Source: Parascedosporium putredinis (lineage: Eukaryota > Ascomycota > Sordariomycetes > Microascales > Microascaceae). Taken from it: a DNA stretch of 64,000 nt. The DNA is taken from positions 1,178,001 through 1,242,000 of the forward strand of contig CASHTG010000019.1 of the NCBI GenBank assembly GCA_949357655.1, in the 5' to 3' direction. Position 1 is the first letter of the stretch. Each line of letters starts with the position of its first letter. The notes under the pieces were generated by a model that worked only from the letters and a program-made list of their open reading frames with translations, did not search any database and had not been told where the DNA came from. Both the position numbers and the translations under genes were made by a program. Positions 1-12,826 of the stretch are shown here, piece by piece.

Positions 1-1706
1 AGCGGCTGCGTCTGTTCTCAAAGTTAGGAGAATCAATGCTCATTGTCTGGCCCATTCACTGGCGATCAATGATCATCGGGCAGCCATCCATTTACTTCGT
101 ACTCGACGAGAAAAAAAAAAGAAAGAAAAGAAAAAGGGAGAGGGAAAAAGAAAAGGGCAAAGAGTGTGAGAGAGAAAGGGAGGCACGAACAAGAAGGAAA
201 TGTGAGGGGAACAAGGGAGCATCGGCAGGTAGGACCGCGCCCACAGACAGAGCGAGGGGAATCCACACAGAATTCCAAAAACCACCTCAAGGATTACCAC
301 CCCGGACCATGCACCCGCGCGCAGGCTCGCCGAAAATGCCTGGTTTCTTTTTCACTTTTCAATGGAAATAGATTGAGAGTCGCCCACTTTGCGTTTCCAA
401 ATCCTCAATGTGCGCGCCGCTTCAGCGTGCAGCACGAACCCCGCTCCCGACCCACGCGAACCAGGGGAGAAAGTCCAGCGTGGGCGCGAGAGCCAAGTGT
501 CTCAGGGTTGCCCAAGCTTTGCCTTGCGCTCCGGAAAATCCTTGACAAGGTTCCGGGAAGGGAGACCAGGGGGGCAGGAGGAGAGCAGAGAAGAGGAGGT
601 GGGGGACGTTTGCAAATTATCATCCACCACCACGGCCGCGCTTTTACAGAGTCTTTTTCTTTTTTGTCGGAGCCAAGAAGAGCAAAAAATACCCCAGTGA
701 AAAAGGGCAGGGACGAAGCATAGGAAGGGGGCCCGCTCCGTGAGATGTGCCAGGGAGGGTGTGTGGGCGCGCGCGCAAAGCAGCCCCCAGGGTCTAGGCA
801 GGTGTGGTGGTGATCTACAACAAACCACGATCGGCAGGACGACATCGTGAGTGGCAGGGATAGGCCACCCCGGAAAATGCTTCCGTTGACCTTTTGCCTC
901 TCGCCAAGCGACTCGCTTCCTAGTTGTTTGTGCATATGTGTGGACCATCTATTGTATCTGTGTGTGAGTCGACCCGTCTAGGTTGGTCTCGACCGACCCG
1001 ACCCTCCCTCCAGCCATGGCCCAGGGTCAGTCAAGGTGGGCTAGGATAAATCGCCTATGCCCGTCGTCAAGTCGTCGAGAGCGGGGCCCGCCAGCCCGGG
1101 GAATAAAACAAGATAAAAGATGTGGTGTCCTCGGCACTGCGCAGAGATTGATATGCATTCTTCTTTCGGGTTGTCGTTTTGTTGCGCCCTGAACCACGGC
1201 ACTTTATAATCCTCGCGACGCCCGCAGCTCCTCCCCATGGCCCTGCCGCCTTCAGGTGTTCTCCTGCTCATGTAAGTCGATGGTAGCCGCAGGTGACCCC
1301 TCCTCCTCCTCGTGAACGAAGCATCGGCACCAAGGCGAAGGCGTCTTACTCCCATTGCACTTGTTCTTTCTTCTTTCTTTTTGGTCCCTCTTCTTCTGTA
1401 CAACCTATCTCATCTCATCCCTTCTCATCTACTCAACTTTGGCTTCTCTTCTCTTTGCCTCCCTCGCCCATCTGCTATGGACCTTGGGCGAGACTGCCCA
1501 TCTCGTAACTGGTGGGCTTCCCGACTCGCCTCATCCCACAAGGTCCAGTAAGGGAAGCACAACAAAAAAGAGCAAGAATAAAAGAAAAACCCACACCAAG
1601 AACGGCAACAGCTGATAATCAAATCTACTCCTGCTCCATCCCGCTCCATCTAAGCCCGTAGACGGCTTCGCATTCCCTTCCCCCCTCTTTTTCTCTTATC
1701 GCCGGG
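1..1706. other. Intergenic, upstream of rhodopsin-family gene
   Basis: No ORF here has a recognisable domain or plausible exon structure. The first 200 bases are purine-rich with A-runs. From about 1360 to 1706 the plus strand is strongly pyrimidine-rich (CTTCTTTCTTT, TCTCTTTGCC), the usual composition of a filamentous fungal promoter and leader before the ATG at 1707. Confidence 0.5.
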
Positions 1707-2657
1707 ATGCCTCGCACCCCACCGCCCGAAGTAGTGGCATCCTGGCCGGCCCCCAATTTCGTCAACCCCGAGACCCGCGGGCCGGCCAAGGACATCGTCA
1801 CCGTCATCCTCTGGGCCATCGTCAGCATCATAATAATCTTGCGGATCTATACGCGGAGGTATATTTCGCAGAGAGTCGGCTGGGACGATGTCCTCATCAC
1901 CGTCGCCTACGTCACCGCCACCGCCTTCCTCATCGTCGGCATCTTTGTCGAGCACGGCTACGGATGGGGAGGCATATTTGGGATATCCCCCAAGACGACA
2001 TTGTCACGGGTCTCCAACTCGGGTAAGTCTCTTTTTTTTTTTTTTTTGGATAGTAGGTCCCAAGGGGAAGAAAGGGGACAGACCCAAGTTCCCCACCACC
2101 CACTAACACGAACGGTTTCCCCCATAGCCTCGTGAGCTTCACCCTCTTCGACATCGCCACCACATTCACCAAGCTCTCCGTCCTCGCCCTCGTCTACCGC
2201 CTCGCCACCCCCGTATCCACCCGCATCCGCCGCTTCGTCGTCTTCCTCATCGCCCTCAACCTCACCGGCATGATCGTTTACGTCATCCTCCTCTTCAGCC
2301 AGTGCCAACCCCTCTCCGACTACTGGGAGTTCTTCAAGCCCGCCGACCAGCGCCGCTGCCTCACCGAGAGCCGTGGCATCCTCATCGCCGGCATCTGGAA
2401 CACCTCCATGGACTTTGTCGTCATCATCCTCCCCATGATTGTCATCCTGCGCTCCAAGACCCTGTCTCGCCGCCAGCTCACCCTCGTCATCGCTCTCTTC
2501 GCCACCGGCTGGCTCGCCTGCCTCGCCGGCATCGTCAGGACCGTCCTCATGTACATCTCCACCACCTCGGCGGACTTTGACTTTACCTGGCACTCGTGGA
2601 TCTCTTGGTTCGCCAGTGCCATTGAGCTATTCCTCGGCATCGTAAGTAAACCAGCCC

Positions 2658-2699
<42 letters not shown>

Positions 2700-2998
2700 G
2701 TGTACATCTCTCTACAAAGGCAACCCTACTCACCCAACTACCTCAAACCCAGATATGCGTCTCCATACCCGCGACGAGACCTTTCTTCGTCCGCTACCTC
2801 CCCCGCTTCTTCGAACCTCTTCAATCTCCTTCCCAGGCTTCTCCACGCGAAAGGCTCGTCGGCGACGCGGAAAGTGGCTTCTCCAAGGCCACTGAGCACG
2901 ACCACGAGGTCCCCATCGTCTTCGTGCGCGAAGTTCCCATTCCCGTAAATCTCAACAAGCCTCTACCGCCACTATCCCTCGGGATCAGGGGAGATTAA
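1707..2998 (+). CDS. Fungal rhodopsin-family integral membrane protein
   Basis: Predicted seven-helix plasma or endomembrane protein of the fungal rhodopsin-like family (Pfam Fung_rhodopsin type, as in SAT4/PTH11-like proteins); the ligand is unknown. Three exons: 1707-2022, 2128-2641, 2753-2998. Introns have GTAAGT donors, and the first has a CTAAC branch site near 2103 before CCCATAG. The N-terminus has an IIIILRIYTRRYI helix followed by WDDVLI. Exon 2 carries the loop cysteines (SQCQPL, RRCLTES) and hydrophobic helices; exon 3 carries IPATRPFFVRYLPRFF and a hydrophilic tail. One base is missing at about 1965-1972: after GYGWG the frame must shift to read HIWDIPQDDIVTGLQLG, which then splices in frame to LVSFTLFDIATTF. 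With that base restored the CDS is 1077 nt (358 aa). The family call is firm. The break could be a real mutation, but it matches a window-wide pattern of lost bases. Confidence 0.85.
2661..2697. repeat. (CT)n microsatellite in intron 2
   Basis: Uninterrupted TC dinucleotide run lying inside the second intron of the rhodopsin-family gene, just after its GTAAGT donor at 2642. Confidence 0.95.
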
Positions 2999-4927
2999 CC
3001 CTCGTGATAAAAAACGAAAAGAAACCCCCCTTTTCTTTTCCAGACACTCCACGTCCCCAACCATAGCGTATATGCACACTTGATCCTCCTTCTTTTTCTT
3101 TTTTCTTTTTTGGGGGCTCGCACATCTTGCTGGGGACGGCAAATCATGCCTGGGAGGAAGTTTTTGCTTTCTTTTTTTTTTCGCGTCTTTTCTACATATT
3201 TCATATCATTGCATGTCACGGAACCCGGCGTTTTCTACAAAGATACCACTCTCTTTAAACGGTTCGTTCAGGCTTGGGACTGTATTAGATATATCGGCAT
3301 ACATCATAGCACATCACATTCGCTCAAATATAAGGGCCTGGTGTTGGGTCTAAAACCCTTTCTTTCCCTTCAATCTCTTTTTATTCTTTTGTCATTTTTA
3401 TGGGCGGTCGTTCGTCTTGTATTTCAACAACCTACTTCGTAAATATAGACCTCGTGAGCTTCAATCTATGGATCCATCCTAGATATTCATCTACATGTAA
3501 GCTTCAGAGTTACATTGACGTGCCTTCAAACGTATTGTATACGCACACGCGCAGACACAAGCGTATGCACACGCCTCGCCATAGTCCAAGGTTACCTGTA
3601 AAAGACTGACCTCGCTGTAGGGAGTCACCTCGCTAGAGCAATACGCTCTACCCTTAAATATGCACGAGAATATGCACGAGAATATGCACGAGAATAGAGA
3701 GTTGGAAGTGTCGATGCCAGCATCGCCAGTGACCAATTTAACTAAGGTCAAATATAAGCTTGGTTTGTGAATAAAAAAACAGATGTAGCATTCGCCCTAT
3801 CGCAAGATACCCTTTATTTCCGTCCGTACGCACTGAACCGATTCCAAAATGATAACCAAAGAGAGCCAAACAATATTCCTTTTCTGACTGGGACACATGA
3901 TTTGATGAAACAGGAAGCCTTTAGAAAAATCCTAATAAGACAGATCTCCACGCCAAAGAAGAATCGTGAATATACCGAAATGAACAATGGAAATAGTAAA
4001 GGGACAAAAGAGAGAGAGATAGGTGCGTGCGCCGTGCGCGTGTAAAGTCTGCCATGGCAGCCCAAGGAACAGGAGAACGGGAGTGTGCCTCATGAGGTGT
4101 CGTCAAGAAGAAGAGACCACCCCAGAACAACACCCACCGATACAAGCCCGCCTAGGAGGCCATTTCGGCGGCAAAGAGAGTGTGCACATGGTGCCATAAG
4201 AGGCGACCACGGCTCGAGGCTGGAGGGCCCGAGGGCCTCGTCCCCGTTTCGTCGTGGCAAGTGCTTGGAAGCCTCAATGAGACAGGCAAACGACAAAGGG
4301 ACCTTTATCCAAGTACCCTTTGTCGTCAGGCCTGCCTGTTGGGCAGAAAGAACGGAATTGGTAAGTATGAGTACCAAGCATCGTTCGAGCCTTCCGGGTG
4401 GGAAGGGATTCGAGGGCGACTCTAGGCCACCGGCCCTCCGACCCTCCTCTAGGAAATGCCTAGAAGGAGGGCGGAGTTTATATCCCATCGGGATGGAGGC
4501 CTGGCATCTCGGTATTCAAGATTCCCAAGTAATCGAGATGAAAAAAAGAAGAAAAAAAGAACCTCCCAAGAGAAAAATAGTCGAGCTAGAAAGGACTGAG
4601 CGACCGGATAGGAGTGGATTTTTTTCCATTTGTTTTGTTTTCTGTGGGCTTTTGCCTGCGGAAGCATCATCGCTTCCACAGCGTAAATTTGCGCCCTTGG
4701 GATCCTGACCTGTTCGAATACATGAGACCAAGCAACTGTTGGACGCAAATATCTAGCGAAGCAGGAAGCAATCTCGCTGCACTTGCAGCGTGATGCAAGG
4801 GTGGGGTGGGGTGTCCGGGTCGCTCGGTGGTGTCTCACGACCTCTTCATCTCCATCTGGACATCTGGCATGTGTGTTAGAAACCGCAATTTTTAGGGCTC
4901 CGAGTGGGAGGCAAACTTACAGCCCAT
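2999..4927. other. Convergent intergenic region
   Basis: This lies between the 3' ends of the rhodopsin-family gene (+) and the C2H2 gene (-) and should hold both 3' UTRs. It is comparatively AT-rich to about 4000. It contains one 12-bp tandem repeat (3657-3692). The ORFs in it show no family resemblance and no supporting splice sites. Confidence 0.5.
3657..3692. repeat. 12-bp tandem repeat, three copies
   Basis: Three exact head-to-tail copies of AATATGCACGAG, followed by a partial fourth (AATAG). Non-coding; no function visible. Confidence 0.95.
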
Positions 4928-6571
4928 TCAATCTCCGTGGGAGCGTCGACGAGAAGCAGAAGGCTCGGTGTTCACGCGTTCATAGGCAGTCACCAACTGA
5001 TCTAGGAGCTTCTGGGCCTTCTTCATTTGCTTGCGGGTTTCGGCCTCGTTAGCCTTTCCAAGATGCTGCACGGTGGCCTGGAGGTTCTTGTGATGGTCGT
5101 CCCACTCGAGCAATGCCTGCTGCAAGCGGTCGGTTTCTACGTCTGCGGCCATTGCCTTGGACGACTTGCGGATTCCAGCGGAAGACACGGGCGATGACTT
5201 GCTCTTCCTCCGCGCCTTGGCTTGATCTTCGACGACGCCTCCGCGCTGCTGGGATCCAGCAATGGGGCCGACGCCATTGTCGTTGTGCACACGCCTCATG
5301 TGATCCTTGAGATTCCAGGCCCGAGGGAACCCTTTACCATCGAGGGAGCGCTCGCAGCCCGCATAGGTGCAGTTATAGGCCTGGTGACCATGCATCCTGT
5401 GGGCCTCGCGCTCATGGCGAAGCAGGCAAGCTGTAGAAGAGAAGCGCGCATCGGCGCAGGAATCAACCTTGCAGCGGTAGGGTCTGAGGTGAGAGTCGAC
5501 GAATTTGCTGAATACGATCGTTAGTACATGGGCTGGTTTGAAAGCATTGTTTCTTCCGTCTTACTCATAGTTGCACTTCAGCTTCTCGGGCTTGTGGTGG
5601 CAATCCTGGGTACCCTCCCACGGGCAGTGGAAAAGGCCATCAGATTTGGGGACCGCAGTCTTGTAGAGGTGGTGGTCCCTTGCAGTCTCCCCTTCAAATT
5701 TGGGCCGACGCGATGCGCCATTAGAGACGGCGAACGCGTCATCGTGGCCGATGGTGGTCATATCACCAGAAGCAAGCCCCTGGATACCGAGATCCTGACC
5801 GAGCGAGTAGGTTTGGCCCATGCCATAGCCCTCGGGCGAGGACCCCGCGCTCTCGGAAGACGCGAGAGAAGCCTGATACCAGGCCTCGTCGGCGTTGGGG
5901 GATTGGGGAGGGGTAAAAGTAGCAGTCCAGGAGTGGGGACTGGAGGTGGCAGTAAGACTAGCATTGTCAGGATCTAGTTGCATGTGGGTGGGATCCACGT
6001 GCATGGGGGTGATCTCGCCAAAGGGGATGCTAGAGTTTATGTCAAGGTCGAGGGAAGCCATGGACTGAAAGTACATCTGGCCGGAGAGGTTGTCGGTCTG
6101 CTCTGCGTCTTGGAAAAGGGGTTGGTTCACATCCAAAAACTGGCTCCCTGTGCCTTGGAAAGCGAGGCCATTGTTTTCTGTCAAACCCAAAGTTGGGACT
6201 CTTGATGAGGTTGGGGCAGGCGCCAGCCTTGGCGGCTTGGTGATGGCAGAGGACTTTGTTAACCTCCTCTTCGAGGCCATGCCAGGGCTGCGGGACTGTA
6301 ACCTCTTGATGGGGGATGCGCATTGTTTCCGGAGTTCCTCGGCAAAATCCATCTCGGTTCCATGAGGTGTGGGGGCTCCATAGGTAGCAAGAGGGTAGTC
6401 CTCCGCATCGACACCCTGAGTGTGTCCAGGGAAGTCACTCAGGTGTTGTTGTACATCTCCCATACCAACCCACGGGGAACTTAGGTGGTCCGAGGGGCCA
6501 GCTGGTCCGAGAGAGTACATCTCAGAAGCAGTCAGGTTCATGCCAAAACTGCTGAAGTCACTGCGGATCAT
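4928..6571 (-). CDS. C2H2 zinc-finger transcription factor
   Basis: Probable nuclear DNA-binding regulator of 528 aa in two exons, 6571-5565 and 5507-4928 (1587 nt, no frame breaks). The 57-bp intron has a GTAAGA donor, an ACTAAC branch site and a TTCAG acceptor, and joins CNY to DKFVDSHLRPYRC. The first ~315 residues are Ser/Pro/Gln-rich and low complexity. They are followed by three cysteine/histidine units: FHCPWEGTQDCHHKP, YRCKVDSCADARF...LLRHEREAH and YNCTYAGCERS...LKDHMRRVH. A basic stretch (KARRKSKSS) and a predicted coiled coil (RLQQALLEWDDHHKNLQ to LLDQLVTAYERV) close the protein. The start is uncertain: an ACTAAC sequence lies just before the ATG at 6571 and CCGCAG just after it, so an upstream exon spliced to near 6552 is possible, with the next Met at about 6541. 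The target genes cannot be inferred. Confidence 0.87.
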
Positions 6572-9500
6572 CGAGGTTAGTGTCCTGTTTCTCCACTACC
6601 TTGCTTTGCTGGTACTCGGTGAGCCAGTTCATTTTTTTGTAGACATAGTAAAAAAGAAGAAAAAGGAAAAAAGAAATGCGACATAAAACTGCAAGAAATG
6701 TGTTGTGAAAGAGACGGGAAAGGAAGAACTTCTTCCAGCTGAAGCAACTTGATTCTGTTAAGGCCAAATGTTAGTTCACATATCACATGGGTTTTAAGGA
6801 GCGAGTTGGGACACAAACCAGTGAGTGTAATGAGTTTGCGCGAAGCCAGGCAAGTCATCACTTTACAGTCCGAGGCAGTAGGCATAGAAATTGATCCAAG
6901 GGTTCCGAATAAAGGGGCTGGGCTTGTGGCGGCTCCTTCTAGGCTTGTCGTTCAATGGTCGTTTGTAAACCAGGGTCCCACGGGAAAACGGCCACTTGAT
7001 CAAGATGCTGAGCTCAGAAAAAAAGGAAAACAAAAAGGTTGGCATGTTGTTAGGGTCCGGTTCCAGGAGGTGAAGCGTTCAAGATCCAGATGAGATTATT
7101 CTCGCCATGTTAAGGCTGCTGATGGTTGCTAGTGTGATTAGATGTCGAAAGAGCCAAATCCGTGAAGAAGGTAAAGAAAAACGGCCAAGAAGCAAAACTA
7201 ATAACATTGTCGAGACTGAACCGATCAAGATCCATTGATCGGTTCTAAGGCCCAAAAAAGTTGTTCTCCAAGTTGTAGATCCATGTATGGGTCGTGTAAA
7301 TCCAAGGCTAGAAAATTTCCAAGTGCGGTCGCACGATGCAATCAATTTAAACTGCAGATGTCTAGTCCAAGCACCCAAGGTACGTTGGCACTGAGACAAG
7401 ATCCTGGAAGTGGTTATGATGCGTTCAGTAAGAGCAGTCCAACCCAGCGGGTCGACTACACTTGACTCCGGTATTCGGCGTGTATCCTTGGATCTAAGTC
7501 GTTCTCCAACTGCGGCCAAAGCAGGTCCTCAATTCAGGAGTGCATTCCGCAGAGATGGCTTAGGGGAAACCCTTGGCAAGGCGAAGACAAAACAAGCGCA
7601 AGAAACAGGAAGTCCGGTGTGTGTGTCGTTTGATACCTACCTTTGAGATCAAATATGATTTTTTTCTTTTTCAAGTTCCAGCATGAAGACGCAGACGCAT
7701 ACTTCAGCTAATGCCCGGCTGGACATTGGGTTCCAAAATAAGAAAAATAGAGTCCTCTGGTTTCCTTGGGTATATCCATGTATCCTGAATCCGGAAGAAT
7801 TGGCCTGCCTCGACTGACTGATACAGTAAGATGCGCCAGGGCTGGCGTGAGGTGGAAAGAAGAAAAAAAAAAGAATAAGGAAAGACAAGACTTGAGCACA
7901 AACATGATAAAGACAGAAGGAAATTCGAAAAAGCAAAAGCGGCCTCCCAGGACGTGAAAGAATAGAAAAACAATACCTAGAAGGTGAGCTGACTTCGTCA
8001 ATCTGATGGTTAAAGCCCGGCATGTTTGAAGAGAAACGAAAACGGATCCTGTTTAAGTGGCCAGTCTTGGTAGTTCCAGTGGGACAAATGCACGGCTCCG
8101 AAAGCTGGTATAGTCAGACGAGTTTATATCTGATGCAACCAGTTGCTGAAAGATTCGTTCAAAAGCAACACGAGTTGGTCTCCTGGAATCCAAAGCGTGT
8201 TGTGGAAGTTGGTGATGGGTGTTGGGGAAAGAGAAGAGGTGTAGTCCGGAGCGGCTGGGTGGAAGGAACGGATGATGAAATAGAAACAGGGAAGCGGGTC
8301 CAAGGAAGAAGGATTATTGTCAAGGGGCAGAAGTAGGATTGGAAGTGCAACCTATCAAGAAGTGGGCTGGAAGAGAGCGCTTCGTGACTGGACAAAAGCT
8401 GGTAGTTGGGCAGGAATATATGTTTAGTTGGGCAGAGAGAATCGAGGGAAAGAGCAATGTTGGTCGGATGAGGGGGCTGTTGACTATTTTAAATGCCACC
8501 GGGAAACGAGCAATGGTCGACTTTCGACACCCCCTTGCCCTGCAACAATCAGCCGACAGGAAGGAAAACCGAAATGAAAGAGCCGGAAGCTGGAAGATAA
8601 TTTTCCTAGTCTCCATTCGCTGCTCCCGCGCCGCCTTGGCCAGCTCATCCTGCCATCTCATCAATGCAGCGTGATTGTGATCTACCACACAGATATGGAA
8701 CCCCCTCGGACCATGTCCCACGGCGTATGATTGAGCTTTCCGGCCAGGGATCAAGCGGGCTTCCACCAAAGAGCCAAGCCCTAGTGCTGCAGCCACCAGA
8801 GTGACTGGTGGGGGTTGATTGTGAATGGCCTCGGAAACTGGCCGTCACATCTGTCGAGACCCCCTTCCGCCGACTTCTTCTTGTTCGCCTAGGAGAATCA
8901 TAGGCTGGCATCAAGCGCAATCCGCGACAAAAACAAAGCCAGCTGGCCAACATATCCTCTTCCGTGCTCAAATTGGCACAGAAAAGAGGGGGACGCATGG
9001 GGCGGGGTGAGATTGAGCCTATCGCCATGCGTGCTTTTGGTCAGACCAGCCAAGGCCGATGGGAAAAGCGACCTGCAATGCCAACGCATCATGCATCCTG
9101 GCTCTCCTCCTCCTCAATCGTGAGGGGGAAAGGGTGGTCTCTTGTCTGAGGCGCCCAGTCACCGCCAATGTCAAGTCTCCGTCATTTGTCGTGACCGAAA
9201 TGATCAAACCAAGGCACTCCATATCCAGTTCGAACACGTTTCGGGGTCACCTCCAGTGGTTTGAAGTTTCCTCCCCAGACACTTCTCTGCTTCGCCATCT
9301 CCGCGCTCGTGGAGGAGCACGCACCGAAGAGGTCGGCAAACCAGTTCTTGGTTGGCCATTTAGATTGGTTCCTTTTTTCCTGCCACCCTCAACTTTACAC
9401 GGGGAAGAGAAAATCCAGATCAAGAAAGGGGAAAGAAAAAAAAAAAAAAAAAAGAAAAAAAAGAGAAAAACCTAGAAGGGGGAAAAATCCTTCGTTTCTT

Positions 9501-10946
9501 CACAGACCAGTTATTGGAACGTGCATACGAGAGGACGTGGTAATGCCCACCCACATTTCTTTCGGCGGATTTTCGAGCTCCACGTTGCTCTTGCAAATTG
9601 CAAATGCATACGTCGGCCCCATCCGAGGATCGGTAGCGGTGAAGCGACTTCGTGCGTGATACTCAATGCCTCCCCTCACTTTCGAATTCTTCGGAAGAGT
9701 ATCCGCTTCGTCCCCTCGCCCTGCAAAACAGTCAAGCCATGCACTTGCCTCGGCCTCGTTGGCATTGTTGCCTGCCAGCTTGCGTTCCCAGAGTGAGGGG
9801 AACTCAACTCGAGCGCATTCATGAGTTTGTCGGCACGTTTGCCTGAGCAAGCTACGGGACAACGATGCCCCTCTGACTCACGCGATCTGCATCTAGACCG
9901 CGCCTCGTGTTCCAGCCGGTGGATGAGAGAAGGCCAGGAATCTTCCTGATAAACCTGCGAATATCCTTCGCTCATGGGTTCTTGGTCTTGCAGGCTTGCT
10001 CAACGCCAGTCGCGCTTGCGGGTATGTGCTTCTGCACATCAACATTCCGCGTCAGGCACTTGACTTGGGAGCATGTACAAGTAAGCTCTCGCAAGCAGCC
10101 TGGCAGTTGCGCAGCACTAGCACGTTGAGAGAGTTGAGAGAGTTGAGAGACGACGCATCCAGCGCACATATTCGAGTCCCTGTTCGGAGGGCGATCGGGG
10201 CCTGTCTGTGCCCTCGACGGCTTGTGGAAACACCCGCCTCGCGATCTGCGGGATGAATTTTTTATTGTCGTGGACTTTGCCAGAGACGCATGTGCAGATG
10301 CTCACAGGCGTGACGAGAATGCTTCGGTGCTGTCGAATCAAAGCAACTGTGCGTCGTCGAACCCCTTTGTGCTTGACACACTCTCCGAGGCAAAGCTACC
10401 CAGCCACACCTTTCCATCAGCGCTGAGCACCCATGCCTTCCTTGTACTCGTTGACAAACGCCGAGGATGAAGCGTGTTACGTCCTCCACCCTCGACAGGA
10501 TAGAAATATGATAATCGTCGATGTTTGCACCAAGTGGCGCGAACTTTCCATATCAAGTGGTATGGCATTGGATCGAACGTTTTTGCCCTTGTCTTCGCCT
10601 CTCATTCCCCGAAACCCTCACTGGTTCTGAAGAAAGAAGAAAGAAGAATGAACGTATGAAGAATGAAGAACAGGAGAGAGTGGAACCCAAACGCCTAAGC
10701 CGTAAATCGAGGTCAACTCTCCGACGTCGACGTCTCTTAAGGTGATCTGATGCTCTCTAGGGCGAACTTGCGTCCATGCTCTACATCATTGCCTTTACAT
10801 TTGCATGTGCATGATACTTTTCCACTGTTTTATTTATTTCCGCTGCTCTACGAGTTTCCCCTACGAATGAAGAGGCACCATGTATTTTTGCGTCCGGAGT
10901 TGGATTGGGTTAGGCGCAAACCTAACTTTCTGCCCAACGACCCAGG
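6572..10946. other. Long gene-free region upstream of the C2H2 gene
   Basis: About 4.4 kb without a recognisable gene. ORFs of up to 158 aa occur on both strands, but none has a domain or a convincing splice structure. The part next to 6571 is presumably promoter and 5' leader of the C2H2 gene, since long leaders are common for fungal developmental regulators. A poly-A/purine tract lies at 9427-9460 and a small tandem repeat at 10124-10150. Confidence 0.45.
10124..10150. repeat. 9-bp tandem repeat, three copies
   Basis: Three copies of GTTGAGAGA in intergenic DNA; no function visible. Confidence 0.9.
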
Positions 10947-11474
10947 ATGAGTCTGTCGAGAAAGCGGTCCCGAAGCGACAGTCCATCTCCTGCAGTCCAG
11001 TCCAGCTTGCCCTTCAGAGCAGACCACGCCCCAATGGCAAATGGCACTCATCCATACTCATTCGGTGCACATCCGTCTCAAGGGGAGATTGAACTTGGGC
11101 CCGGACGAACGCAAGCTGACTTGAACGTTGGCCGTGCCTGCACACCAATTAGGGTTGGCTATGAACGGCGGCATGGTATGTCTTACCCCCCCCCATCACC
11201 TCCCTCTCCTTCCGGTCCCCCTCTCCCAGGCGATACGGGTATGGTGCGAGGGTGTGTTCAGCGTTGTCCTGTTATTGTGTCGGACGGGACCCCGGGGTTG
11301 AACCTACCCAGGGTCATCGGCCAGCACAACATTGAGGATCGAGAGCAAACGGCGCTTCGGATCTCTCCTCCACTTACAAGCCGCCGGAGCCACGGATTCC
11401 CCTGTCTTCGTCGCCTGTTGGCCTCGGAAGGACAACGGCACCGACTTTCCTTGCTCGTCTCATCCAGTCGCTGA
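10947..11474 (+). CDS. Doubtful two-exon hypothetical protein
   Basis: An ATG opens a reading frame beginning MSLSRKRSRSDSPSPAV. A possible 54-bp intron, 11176-11229, has a GTATGT donor, a C-rich body and a TCCCAG acceptor, and keeps the frame (exon 1 ends with one base of a Gly codon completed by exon 2). The spliced product would be about 157 aa, basic and Arg/Ser-rich, with a start like that of a small nuclear protein (KRSR). No domain is recognised. The unspliced frame is also open, so the intron is not required. No clear branch site is seen. It may be a chance ORF; transcript data would settle it. Confidence 0.3.
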   Translation: MSLSRKRSRSDSPSPAVQSSLPFRADHAPMANGTHPYSFGAHPSQGEIELGPGRTQADLNVGRACTPIRVGYERRHGMSYPPPSPPSPSGPPLPGDTGMVRGCVQRCPVIVSDGTPGLNLPRVIGQHNIEDREQTALRISPPLTSRRSHGFPCLRRLLASEGQRHRLSLLVSSSR

Positions 11475-12826
11475 GAGCTTAGCCTATTGAACAGTGGCCA
11501 CCATTGACGCAAGCGAATTCGAGTTTCGATCCATTGCTGGGATTCCGTGGCCACGGCGATCGAGGTGGGGTGTTGCTGGCTTTAAATCCACGACCCCGTT
11601 GCGCAGCAGGAGCCGTTGAAAGTCCAACATAAAACAATCCCCATTCCGAACTAGCAATGCTCACCCGAACTCCCCTCCCCTTATTGTACCCTCTAACTAG
11701 GCTATTTCTCATCCAAGCCCACACGTTAGAAAATTCACATTATATCAATATCTTGATTTTTTCTCTCTCTATTTCTCGCTCTCTCTCTCCGCTCTGCTGC
11801 TCTCGGCTTCGGCTCGCTTCGCAATACGACAAGATACCCGTTGTCTCCATTTTGTATCCTCGTCCAGCTCCACATCACCTCGTGAGGCTTTTTTTCTCCC
11901 TTCCCTTTTCTGCTTTCCTCTTTTCGAGGTCCCAATCCAGTCCCAGCCTGAAGGACCCTCCTCTGTTTCGTACACCCCATCCCCCCAAGCTTTTGCTTGC
12001 ATTGGGTTGTCCTTGGGCCACCTGGCAGTCTCCTAAGCCAGCGATGCAGAATTAAATATCCAGATTTGGTTACCAAATTAAACCCTCCTCCCCCACTACT
12101 ACAAGACGCTTCGGCACCACAGGCCACAGGAAAACCGTGGGAGAACCACCAGACGCAAGACTTCGCGTCCAGAAAAGAACAAGGACGCATCCCAGGATAC
12201 CAAAACCACTGGCCGGACCTTGGAATACCCTGGATACCTAACCCTTGGAGGGCATTCTTTTTCCTTTTATTATTTTCTGATTTGTTCATCTTGCTGGCTG
12301 TTATTTTTGTTTTTCTGAGTGTTCGCAGAAACTTGTCCCTCCTCATTTGCCGGATACCTCGAGTCACCGTTTTTATGCACCAGGGCCAGAGCTGCCTTAC
12401 GCTGGGAACGAGATTGGGTTCCCATTTCTGAGTTTGGCGCCGAAGCGATCGGGTTTAGGTTTGCGTTTCTGAGGGAAAGCTTCGGGTGTCTTTGCACTCT
12501 CCTCTTTTCCTTCGTTCTTTCCCCCGGGCTACGCACCAGGTGTATCATCACTGTTCTGGATCTTCCTCGAACTCATCAGGTTCTTGTTTCCGGATTTTCT
12601 TCCCATCTGGCCTTCGCAACCCCCTTTGCAGAAGCTCCGGTTGAATTTTGAGACGCACTCCTTCCCTCTACTGCCGCGATTCTGTCAGCGTTGCTTGATC
12701 CTCTCTGGACGACCTCTTTTTCTTTTTTTTTCTTTTGGAGACCTTTGTGAACCCAGGCAGAAGAGGAACTCCAAAGAACATAAAGGTGAAGAGAAGAACA
12801 AAAGAGAAAACTTTACTTCTTCCATC
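11475..12826. promoter_or_regulatory. Pyrimidine-rich promoter and leader region
   Basis: Long CT-rich stretches on the plus strand (about 11755-11810 and 11885-11935, again near 12480-12730) precede the ATG at 12827. This is the usual composition of a filamentous-fungal promoter and 5' UTR. No TATA element or specific operator can be assigned. Confidence 0.4.
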
